Source: Larkinella terrae (GTDB lineage Bacteria > Bacteroidota > Bacteroidia > Cytophagales > Spirosomataceae). Taken from it: a stretch of DNA of 64,000 bases. A model generated the notes under the pieces. That model worked only from the letters and a program-made list of their open reading frames with translations, searched no databases and had not been told where the DNA came from. The DNA is taken from contig NZ_WJXZ01000004.1 in the NCBI RefSeq assembly GCF_009668025.1, positions 496,001 through 560,000 of the forward strand, written 5' to 3'. Below are positions 44,394 to 51,732 of this stretch, in pieces. The translations under genes were made by a program, and so were the position numbers. Position 1 is the first letter of the stretch; each line of letters opens with the position of its first letter.

Positions 44394-45554
44394 ATGGTAC
44401 ATTTTAGCTGGAAAACCGTCGCGTTTCTTGCCGCATTCATGGCGCTTATCTGGGCCTGTTCAACCAGTAAGGATACGCCCGACCCAACGCCCGGTCCGGA
44501 TCCCAATCCGTCCAATACCGGTACTGACCGCAAGGTGTTGCTGACGAATATCGCCGATAATATTATACTGCCGAGCTACGCCAACTTCAAAACCAAGTTT
44601 GACCTGATGCTGGCTAAATCGGACGCGTTTGCGGCCAAACCCGATCAGGCTTCCCTGACAGCTTTCCGGCAGGCCTGGGTCGATGCGTACACCGAATGGC
44701 AGAAAGTGGAACTGTTCGACGTGGGTCCGGCGGAATCGAAAACGCTGCGGTATTTTTTCAACATTTATCCAGCTAATGTCACCGGAATTGAGGAAAACAT
44801 CGTTGCTGGCAACGCGTCGCTGGAACTGCCCGCTTCGTATCCGAAACAGGGTTTTCCGGCGCTGGATTACCTGATCAACGGCCTGGCAGCTACCGACGAC
44901 GCCATTCTGCTAAAATACACCACGGCGGCCGATGCGGCCAAACGACTGGCGTATGTAAAGCAGATCATGACCCAGATGAACACGATGTTCACCGCCGTTC
45001 AGACCGAGTGGACTGCTACCTACCGCGACAAGTTTATCAACGCCACCGGCATCGACGTCAGCGGTTCATTGTCGAAATTAGTCAATGGGTATGTGCTTAA
45101 TTATGAGCGGTATATTCGTTCGGGTAAGTTCGGAATTCCGTCGGGCGCGATGGTGAACGGCGTGCCCTCGCCCGAAAAAGTGGAGGCCTTCTACAAAAAA
45201 GATATTTCCCTGATTCTTGCCAAAACCGCCCACCAGGCTTCCATCGATTTCTTCAACGGCAAAGACGTGAAGACGGGCAAAGAAGGACCCGGTTTCAAAA
45301 CGTACCTCACCGCCCTGGGCGCCAAAGACAGCCAGAGCGGCAAGTTGCTGGTGGAGGTGATCAACGCGCAGTTTGATGCATCAAATGCAAAACTGGGCAC
45401 GCTGAAACCCAACCTCTACGACGAAGTCAAGACCAATAACGCTGCGATGGTAGCGGTTTACACCGAAATGCAAAAAGCCGTTCGGATGCTGAAAGTGGAC
45501 ATGACATCGGCGATGAGCATCACGATTACCTACGCGGATAATGACGGTGACTGA
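44394..45554 (+). CDS. Imelysin-family lipoprotein
   Basis: A 386-aa imelysin (ICMP/IrpA-like) protein, a helical family implicated in iron binding or uptake at the cell surface. The lipoprotein signal has its Cys at about residue 22 (ALIWAC). Two homologous helical bundles follow. The first contains RQAWVDAYTEWQKVELFDVG, typical of imelysins, and QGFPALDYLING in place of the GxHxxE motif of classical members. It has no visible ribosome-binding site and starts right behind a terminator hairpin. Its stop codon shares one base with the start of the HTTM gene (TGATG), so the two are coupled. Confidence 0.88.
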   Translation: MVHFSWKTVAFLAAFMALIWACSTSKDTPDPTPGPDPNPSNTGTDRKVLLTNIADNIILPSYANFKTKFDLMLAKSDAFAAKPDQASLTAFRQAWVDAYTEWQKVELFDVGPAESKTLRYFFNIYPANVTGIEENIVAGNASLELPASYPKQGFPALDYLINGLAATDDAILLKYTTAADAAKRLAYVKQIMTQMNTMFTAVQTEWTATYRDKFINATGIDVSGSLSKLVNGYVLNYERYIRSGKFGIPSGAMVNGVPSPEKVEAFYKKDISLILAKTAHQASIDFFNGKDVKTGKEGPGFKTYLTALGAKDSQSGKLLVEVINAQFDASNAKLGTLKPNLYDEVKTNNAAMVAVYTEMQKAVRMLKVDMTSAMSITITYADNDGD

Positions 45555-47011
45555 TGGGTCGGTATTGGCGGACATACACTTCGGCGGCTCCGCTGGCGGT
45601 GTTCAGGATTGCCTTTGGCGTGATGATCTTGGGCAGTATCGTCCGTTTCTGGGCGAAAGGCTGGATTGACGAATTATACATCAAACCCACGTTTTTTTTT
45701 CCGTATTACGGGTTTGAGTTCGTAAAACCAGTTGGCGACTACACGTACCTGCTGTTTGCCGTTTGCGGTTTGAGCGCCTTGCTGGTCGCGCTGGGCTGGT
45801 TCTACCGCCTTGCGTCCGTTCTGCTCTTTCTGAGTTTTACGTACATCGAACTGATGGACAAAAGCACCTACCTGAACCACTATTATTTTGTGAGTCTGGT
45901 GGCGTTTCTTCTCATTTTTCTGCCCGCAAACGGCTATTTTTCAGTGGATGCGTACCGAAACCGGAGCGGTTTTTACGAACAGATTCCCCGCTGGACGATC
46001 GACAGCCTGCGCCTGCTGATGGGTATTGTTTACCTCTACGCCGGGCTGGCCAAACTGAATTCCGACTGGCTGCTCGAAGCGCTCCCGCTCCGGATCTGGC
46101 TGCCGGGCCGCAACGATTTGCCCGGAATCGGGTTTCTGTTCAATTACCGGGAAACCGCCTTTGCTTTCAGTTGGCTGGGCGCACTCTACGACCTGAGCAT
46201 TCCGTTTCTGCTCCTCAACCGGTTTACGCGACCGTTTGCCTACGCTGCGGTGGTGGTTTTCCACGTACTGACGGCGGTTTTGTTTCCGATCGGCATGTTT
46301 CCGTACATCATGATCGTCGCGGCTCTGGTCTTTTTCCCCGCCGGGTTTCACCAGCGACTGCTGGCCCTGCTCGGTGGTTTGCTCAGGCTTCCGGCCACTG
46401 CACTTAGGTTAGCCCCCCACCCCCTGAAGGGGGCTGAACGGATCGGAGTCAGTAAGCCCCCTTCAGGGGGTGGGGGGCTTTATTCGACAGAACAAGCCAC
46501 AAACTCTGGGATTCCCCTGGTGAAAACGCTGATTTACAGCCCTGCGCAATCTCGCTTTTTGTTATCACTTTTCATCATCTTTTTCATCATACAAATCATA
46601 GTCCCCTTTCGGTACACGCTGTACCCCAACGAGTTATTCTGGTCGGAAGAGGGCTACCGGTTTTCGTGGCGGGTGATGCTGATGGAAAAAATGGGGAACG
46701 TGCAGTTCAAGGTGGTGGACGAAACCGGGCAGCAGATGATGGTGAACAATGAAGATCACCTCACCAAATTGCAGGAAAAAATGATGGCGACGCAACCGGA
46801 TATGCTGGTGCAGTTTGCGCATCATTTGCGGGATTATTACACGCAACACGGTTTCCGAAACCCGAAAGTTTTTGCCGATACCTACGTCAGCCTGAACGGC
46901 CGTCTGGGAAAACCGTACATCGACCCGACGGTGAATCTGGCGCAGGAAACCGACTCGTTTAGGCCTAAAAAGTGGATTTTACCCTTTGGAGATGAAATTA
47001 AAGGTTTATAA
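45554..47011 (+). CDS. HTTM-domain membrane protein (gamma-carboxylase-like)
   Basis: A 485-aa inner-membrane protein with an HTTM domain, the helical membrane region shared with vitamin-K-dependent gamma-carboxylase. It has about eight helices from residue 10 to 350. The loop YLYAGLAKLNSDWLLEALPLR (about 160-180) is a typical HTTM stretch. A C-terminal soluble part of about 130 residues (YRFSWRVMLMEKMGN onward) follows. Residues about 286-309 come from a palindromic element in a loop before a late helix. HTTM genes next to imelysin are common in Bacteroidota; what is modified is unknown. The end overlaps the TonB receptor gene by 20 nt. Confidence 0.85.
   Translation: MGRYWRTYTSAAPLAVFRIAFGVMILGSIVRFWAKGWIDELYIKPTFFFPYYGFEFVKPVGDYTYLLFAVCGLSALLVALGWFYRLASVLLFLSFTYIELMDKSTYLNHYYFVSLVAFLLIFLPANGYFSVDAYRNRSGFYEQIPRWTIDSLRLLMGIVYLYAGLAKLNSDWLLEALPLRIWLPGRNDLPGIGFLFNYRETAFAFSWLGALYDLSIPFLLLNRFTRPFAYAAVVVFHVLTAVLFPIGMFPYIMIVAALVFFPAGFHQRLLALLGGLLRLPATALRLAPHPLKGAERIGVSKPPSGGGGLYSTEQATNSGIPLVKTLIYSPAQSRFLLSLFIIFFIIQIIVPFRYTLYPNELFWSEEGYRFSWRVMLMEKMGNVQFKVVDETGQQMMVNNEDHLTKLQEKMMATQPDMLVQFAHHLRDYYTQHGFRNPKVFADTYVSLNGRLGKPYIDPTVNLAQETDSFRPKKWILPFGDEIKGL
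46411..46479. repeat. In-frame palindromic element B inside the HTTM gene
   Basis: Perfect 25-nt arms (46411-46435 and 46455-46479) around a 19-nt loop, 69 bp in all. Arms start AGCCCCCCACCCCC and contain CCCCCTGAAGGGGG. Translated as Pro/Gly-rich loop words PHPLKGAE and KPPSGGGG. Confidence 0.92.
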
Positions 47012-49541
47012 TTCAATTACCCTTAAAATCGTTTGCGACCGCGCTTTTTCCCCTAAATTCCCTACAGGGGACTTTCTAAAGCCGGATGTGGTCGCGCTCA
47101 AGTCCCCTGTAGGGAATTTAGAGGCTTTTTACATTTGCTGTTTTCTGTTCTTTTTCAACTTAATTCCCAGCCTGGCCCAGAACGTGCTGATCGGAACAGT
47201 TCGTGAAAAAACGAGCAACGCGCCGGTGGAAGGGTGCAGTGTGTATCTGAAAGGTTCGCGGAACATTTTCACCACCGATAGCGCGGGGCGGTTTTCCATC
47301 CCGAATCTGAAAACCGGTACGCACCAGCTCCAGTTTTTCTCACTAAATCACCGCTCGTTCAAAACCGAAGTAACCGTCGAGGCCGGAACAACGAACCTGG
47401 AGTTTACGCTGGAAAGCATTGAGAAAACACTCAACGAAGTAACCGTTACGGCCCAGCAGGGGAGTTTCGGCCTGACCCGCCTGCGCGAAGTGGAAGGCAC
47501 GGCCATTTTTGCGGCCAAAAAATCGGAGGTGATTTTGCCCGAAAATCTGGTGGCGAATCTGGCGACCAACAACGCCCGGCAGGTGTATTCCCGCGTCGCC
47601 GGGCTAAACATCTGGGAAAACGACGGGGGCGGTTTGCAGCTCAGCATCGGCGGGCGCGGCCTCGACCCAAACCGGACGTCGAATTTCAACGTCCGGCAAA
47701 ACGGCTACGATATCAGCGCCGACGCCCTGGGCTATCCCGAAAGCTATTACACCCCGCCGACCGAAGCGCTGAAACGCATCAAGATTGTACGCGGAGCGGC
47801 TTCGCTGCAATACGGAACGCAGTTTGGCGGATTGCTCAATTTCGAGATGCGTCAGCCCGTCACCGACCGCACGTTTGAAGTAACTTCGCGGCAAACCGTG
47901 GGTTCGTTCGGTTTTTTCAACTCATTCAACAGCGTCAGCGGAACGGCTAAAAAGCTGAGTTACTACGCTTTTTTCCAGTATAAAAAAGCCGACGGCTGGC
48001 GGCCCAATTCGCATTTCGACAGCAAAACTGCCTATGCCGATATTCATTACCAACTGACCGACGACGCCAAAATTGGGCTGGAAGTGACGCACATGGATTA
48101 CCTGGCCCAGCAGCCGGGCGGTTTGAGCGACGAAATGTTTGTCGCCAACCCGCGGCAGTCGAACCGCGAGCGGAACTGGTTCAAGGTGGACTGGAATCTG
48201 TTCAATGCCCATTACGACTGGAAAGTGAACCACCGGTCGGACTTTAATTTCATTGCGTTCGGCGTGGTGGCTTCGCGGTATTCGCTGGGTTTTCGGCCCA
48301 ACCGGGTGGCCACAGTCGACAACGAAACTTTCGAGCGGGATCTGATTGCCGGTGATTTCCGGAACTACGGTTTTGAAGCGCGGTTTCTGAACCGCTACAA
48401 ACTGGGAAAAAAAGACGGCGTTTTTCTGGTCGGAACGCGGTATTACCACGGGTTTAATCACAGCCAGCAGGGCGTGGGGGCAACCGGCAAAGACCCGGAT
48501 TTTACGTTCGTGGAACCCGATAAGCTGACGTCCTCCGACTACCGGTTTCCGAACCGGAATGTGTCTTTATTTACCGAAAACGTCTTTTTTCTGAGTTCGA
48601 AACTATCGGTAACGCCCGGTATTCGCTACGAACACATCCGCACCACCGCCGACGGTTTTTACGGAAACATCGTCCGCGACCTGGCCGGAAACATCATCAC
48701 CATTACCCAGACGCCGGAGAAACGGGTGAACCCGCGCGGTTTTCTGATTGCCGGTATTGGCGTGAGTTACAAACCCTCATCGCAGTTTGAAGCCTACGGA
48801 AACATTTCCCAGAATTACCGTTCGATTACGTTCAGCGACATGCGGATTTCAAATCCGTCGGCGGTGATTGATCCGAATTTGCAGGACGAACGCGGTTTTT
48901 CGGCAGATGCGGGCGTGCGAGGTGAGAAGAATGGGGTGCTGAGCTACGACCTGAACCTGTTTGCGCTCAACTACGGAAACCGCATTGGCGAGGTGCAGTT
49001 TTACGACGCCAGCGACCGCGTTCTGCGCAAACGCACCAACATCGGCCGGGCGCTGATTGTCGGACTGGAATCCTACGGCGAAGTGGAATTGCTGCGGTTG
49101 CTGCCCGGCCAATCGGATCGCTGGGGCTGGTCGGTTTTCGGGAACCTTGCGTTGACTCGTTCCAGCTACGTGAAAAGCCAGATTCCGGGCGTGCAGGGAA
49201 ATGAGGTCGAGTTTGTTCCGGCGGTCAACCTGAAGTCGGGGATGCGGTGGGGATACCGCAACCTGAAAGCGTCGTTCCAGTTTACGTATCTATCCGATCA
49301 GTATTCCGATGCGACGAATGCCGTCGACGGCGGTTTTTCGGCGGTTATCGGACGGATCCCGTCGTATCACATCATGGATTTTTCGCTTTCCTGGACCTAC
49401 CGCTGGCTGAAGCTGGAAGGCAGCGTCAACAATCTGACGAACGAATTTTACTACACGCGCCGGGCCACCGGCTACCCCGGTCCCGGCATCCTGCCCTCCG
49501 ACGGGCGAGCGTTCTTCCTGACGGTAGGCGTGAAATGGTAA
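46992..49541 (+). CDS. TonB-dependent outer-membrane receptor, FecA-like
   Basis: An 849-aa TonB-dependent receptor, probably for an iron chelate. After the signal core (FYICCFLFFFNLIPSLAQ, residues about 46-63) comes a carboxypeptidase-regulatory-like domain (VLIGTVREKTSNAPVEG), then the plug with KIVRGAASLQYGTQFGGLLNF and a 22-strand barrel ending FFLTVGVKW with a terminal aromatic residue. The start is ATG 46992; the longer frame needs a TTG. Residues about 20-45 are encoded by palindromic element C, placed between the basic start and the signal core. It is the last gene of the DUF4856-imelysin-HTTM group, overlapping the HTTM gene by 20 nt. Confidence 0.92.
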   Translation: MKLKVYNSITLKIVCDRAFSPKFPTGDFLKPDVVALKSPVGNLEAFYICCFLFFFNLIPSLAQNVLIGTVREKTSNAPVEGCSVYLKGSRNIFTTDSAGRFSIPNLKTGTHQLQFFSLNHRSFKTEVTVEAGTTNLEFTLESIEKTLNEVTVTAQQGSFGLTRLREVEGTAIFAAKKSEVILPENLVANLATNNARQVYSRVAGLNIWENDGGGLQLSIGGRGLDPNRTSNFNVRQNGYDISADALGYPESYYTPPTEALKRIKIVRGAASLQYGTQFGGLLNFEMRQPVTDRTFEVTSRQTVGSFGFFNSFNSVSGTAKKLSYYAFFQYKKADGWRPNSHFDSKTAYADIHYQLTDDAKIGLEVTHMDYLAQQPGGLSDEMFVANPRQSNRERNWFKVDWNLFNAHYDWKVNHRSDFNFIAFGVVASRYSLGFRPNRVATVDNETFERDLIAGDFRNYGFEARFLNRYKLGKKDGVFLVGTRYYHGFNHSQQGVGATGKDPDFTFVEPDKLTSSDYRFPNRNVSLFTENVFFLSSKLSVTPGIRYEHIRTTADGFYGNIVRDLAGNIITITQTPEKRVNPRGFLIAGIGVSYKPSSQFEAYGNISQNYRSITFSDMRISNPSAVIDPNLQDERGFSADAGVRGEKNGVLSYDLNLFALNYGNRIGEVQFYDASDRVLRKRTNIGRALIVGLESYGEVELLRLLPGQSDRWGWSVFGNLALTRSSYVKSQIPGVQGNEVEFVPAVNLKSGMRWGYRNLKASFQFTYLSDQYSDATNAVDGGFSAVIGRIPSYHIMDFSLSWTYRWLKLEGSVNNLTNEFYYTRRATGYPGPGILPSDGRAFFLTVGVKW
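47044..47130. repeat. In-frame palindromic element C at the start of the TonB receptor gene, with flanking CTTTTT
   Basis: Arms of 25 nt (47050-47074 and 47100-47124) with one mismatch around a 25-nt loop, 75 bp in all. The loop shares about 15 of 25 positions with that of element A. The 6-bp direct repeat CTTTTT at 47044-47049 and 47125-47130 flanks it exactly and could be a target-site duplication. Confidence 0.88.
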
Positions 49542-49542
49542 A

Positions 49543-49626
49543 ACCCTGACAGCGGTTAAATGGGGAGAATACGTTCGCGAGAAAAACGAGATGGCCGCTG
49601 ACAGGGTCTTCGACCGCTGACAGGGC
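49543..49626. repeat. CCCTGACAGCGG-type repeats between the TonB receptor and GH125 genes
   Basis: ACCCTGACAGCGG (49543-49555) pairs with CCGCTGACAGGGT (49595-49607) apart from one A-A; a second copy, CCGCTGACAGGGC, follows at 49614-49626 and runs to the GH125 stop codon. The sites separate two convergent genes. Confidence 0.7.
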
Positions 49627-51056
49627 TACAACGGTTTGCTCAGCAACTGTGGCCGTTCGTTTACCACTTTCAGAATCAATTCCCCAAACAGCGTATTGGC
49701 CCAGGCGAACCATTTGCGGGTAAATTGCTTCGGATCGTCTTTATCGAACGATTCGTGCATGAAACCGGTCCCGGCGTGCGTCTTTTTCAACTGGCGGAGC
49801 TGCGTCAGAATCTCCTGTTCATTGGTCGATGTGAGCGCGCGCATGGTCAGGCTCATCGTCCAGATATTGTCCACCAGCGTATGCGGACTGCCGATGCCTT
49901 CGGCGGCTTTCCCTTTGAAATAGTACGGATTGTCGGCGCTGAGCGAAAACCGCCGGGTGTTCTGGTAAATCGGATCAGCGGCCGAAACCGCTCCCAGATA
50001 CGGCAATGAAAGCAGGTTGGGCACGTTGGCGTCATCCTGCAACAGGTGGTTGCCAAAACCGTCGACTTCCAGCGCGTACAGCTTCCCGTATTTCGGATGC
50101 GTATAAATGGCGTACTGCTTCAGGGCGGTTTCCACTTCGTCGGCGAGCGCCCGGCATTCTTTCGCGAAAACCGCATCGGACCGGATTTTGTCCGTCATCG
50201 CGGCCAGTTGCCGGAGCGAGGCAACCGCAAACCAGTTGGAAGGCACCAGAAACGGGAAAACCGTGGCGTCGTCCGAGGGGCGGAAAATGCTGTGAATCAA
50301 TCCGATGGGTTTCGTTGGGTTGCCGTAGCCGTTACCCGGAACCGTGTCGGTCGACCAGGACGTTTCGCGGCCAAATTTGTATGGCCCACGACCGGTTTTG
50401 CGCTGTTGCTCGCGGCAGGTTTTCACGATCAGCCGCATCGCGTCGGCCCAATCGGCATCGAACGGGCTGGTGTCTTTGGTGGTTTGCCAGTAGTGATACG
50501 CCAGCCGAATCGGGTAACACAGCGAGTCGAGTTCCCATTTGCGTTCGTGCAAACCCGGTTTCATGGCCGTGATGTCTTTCTTCCATTCGCCCTCTTTTTT
50601 AGGGTCGGAATAAAACGCGTTGGCGTACGGATCGAGCCGGATGCACTGCGTTTGGCGTCGAATTACGCCCGCGATCAGCTTCCGTAGCGGTTCATCTTCT
50701 TTTGTTAAGGGCAGATAGGGCCAGACCTGAGCGGTGCTGTCGCGGAGCCACATGGCGTCGATGTCACCCGTGATGACAAAGGTGTCGGGTTTGCCGTCGG
50801 CTTCGCTGAACTGAACGGTTGTGTCGAGCGTATTGGGAAAGCAGTTTTCAAAAAGCCAGGCCAGTTCGGGATCGCGCACGGTTTTCTTCACCCGTTCAAT
50901 GGCTTTTTCGACGGCAATGCTGGTGAAATTTCGTTTCCCGGCAGCCTCGCGCACCACCGGAAAATCAGCCGGTTGAGTGGCAAAAACCGCTTGCGTGCCG
51001 AACGCTACTCCGGCGCTGGCGGCAGCGGTTTGCTGTATAAAATGACGACGATTCAT
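49626..51056 (-). CDS. Glycoside hydrolase family 125 (exo-alpha-1,6-mannosidase type)
   Basis: A 476-aa exported enzyme of GH125, metal-independent exo-alpha-1,6-mannosidases with an (alpha/alpha)6 barrel. I chose ATG 51056, which gives MNRRHFIQQTAAASAG, a Tat-like signal with N-R-R. The conserved family core is FVITGDIDAMWLRDSTAQVWPY (split over about residues 93-114), with further conserved IRRQTQCI and LVDNIWTMSLTMRALTS. The last 30 residues are RKWFAWANTLFGELI plus a short tail. Its substrate is likely a mannan or N-glycan fragment; no other glycan genes are adjacent. Confidence 0.9.
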   Translation of the reverse strand: MNRRHFIQQTAAASAGVAFGTQAVFATQPADFPVVREAAGKRNFTSIAVEKAIERVKKTVRDPELAWLFENCFPNTLDTTVQFSEADGKPDTFVITGDIDAMWLRDSTAQVWPYLPLTKEDEPLRKLIAGVIRRQTQCIRLDPYANAFYSDPKKEGEWKKDITAMKPGLHERKWELDSLCYPIRLAYHYWQTTKDTSPFDADWADAMRLIVKTCREQQRKTGRGPYKFGRETSWSTDTVPGNGYGNPTKPIGLIHSIFRPSDDATVFPFLVPSNWFAVASLRQLAAMTDKIRSDAVFAKECRALADEVETALKQYAIYTHPKYGKLYALEVDGFGNHLLQDDANVPNLLSLPYLGAVSAADPIYQNTRRFSLSADNPYYFKGKAAEGIGSPHTLVDNIWTMSLTMRALTSTNEQEILTQLRQLKKTHAGTGFMHESFDKDDPKQFTRKWFAWANTLFGELILKVVNERPQLLSKPL

Positions 51057-51079
51057 ATGAGATTGGGATTTGGCTGGCC

Positions 51080-51087
51080 CAAAAGTA
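51080..51087 (-). promoter_or_regulatory. -7 promoter word (TACTTTTG) before the GH125 gene
   Basis: The minus strand reads TACTTTTG, 23 nt before the GH125 start codon. No clear -33 element. Confidence 0.4.
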
Positions 51088-51289
51088 GAAATAAATACGC
51101 CGTTTCGGAAGCTGGCGGGACTGTCCAGATGCGTACAAAAAATGTCCGTTTTTGGACAGATGCTCACCCCGGTTTTTCAAAAACCACCTTTAACGGCACA
51201 GGATGGCAGGTTTTTTCATTTGGCAACAGATTTGATATACGGAAATAGAAGAAATGATTCAGACCCCTTAACCAAACGGATCTTCATTC

Positions 51290-51625
51290 ATGCGACGCAG
51301 TGATTTAGGTGAATTTGAAGAAGTTGTTCTCCTGACGGTGGCCGTGATGGTGCCGAAGGCCTATTCGGTCATCATCGCGGAAGAGCTCGAGCGGGAAACC
51401 GGCCAGCCAGTGAGTACGGGAGCGGTTCACGCGGCTCTGCAACGGCTGGAGCAGAAAGGCTACGTCTCGTCCGTGCTGGGCGAAGCCACCGCCGAGCGGG
51501 GTGGTCGCCGGAAACGGCTGTTCACCGTCACCGCCCTGGGTGGCCGGGTCCTGACCGAAGTCCGTTCCGTCCGCGAACGGCTCTGGGAGCGGATTGTCCC
51601 GCCAACGATGCTGGAGTGGAGCTAG
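51290..51625 (+). CDS. PadR-family transcriptional regulator
   Basis: A 111-aa winged-helix repressor of the PadR family. The N-terminal LGEFEEVVLLTVAVM helix, the recognition region VSTGAVHAALQRLEQKGYV (about 42-60) and the wing RRKRLFTVTALG are visible. The C-terminal dimer helix is short, as in PadR subfamily 2. It lies 107 bp upstream of three permeases with a prefix domain; PadR genes next to such permeases are a recurring Bacteroidota pattern, so it probably controls that array. Confidence 0.9.
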   Translation: MRRSDLGEFEEVVLLTVAVMVPKAYSVIIAEELERETGQPVSTGAVHAALQRLEQKGYVSSVLGEATAERGGRRKRLFTVTALGGRVLTEVRSVRERLWERIVPPTMLEWS

Positions 51626-51630
51626 GTTTC

Positions 51631-51732
51631 TAATGAATAATTAACAATTAATAATGAAATGACTTCGTGGCTTACGGCTCTTACTTTTCGTATTGGGACT
51701 AATTATTCATTGTACATTATTCATTGTTCATT
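51631..51732. repeat. Heptamer-built repeat between PadR and the first permease
   Basis: The left side, AATGAAT, AATTAAC, AATTAAT from 51632, and the right side, ATTATTC, ATTGTAC, ATTATTC, ATTGTTC (51702-51729), are complementary in word type, with a perfect 12-bp match 51632-51643 to 51700-51711. The right end touches the ATG of the permease. Confidence 0.75.

Noticed and set aside
46411-46479. Palindromes A, B and C as intrinsic terminators of the host genes
   Set aside because: They lie well inside or at the start of open frames, have no T-run, and the proteins continue with family-conserved sequence.
49626-50687. Long plus-strand frames over the GH125 gene
   Set aside because: The minus-strand protein has the GH125 core motif; the others are antisense reading of high-GC codons.
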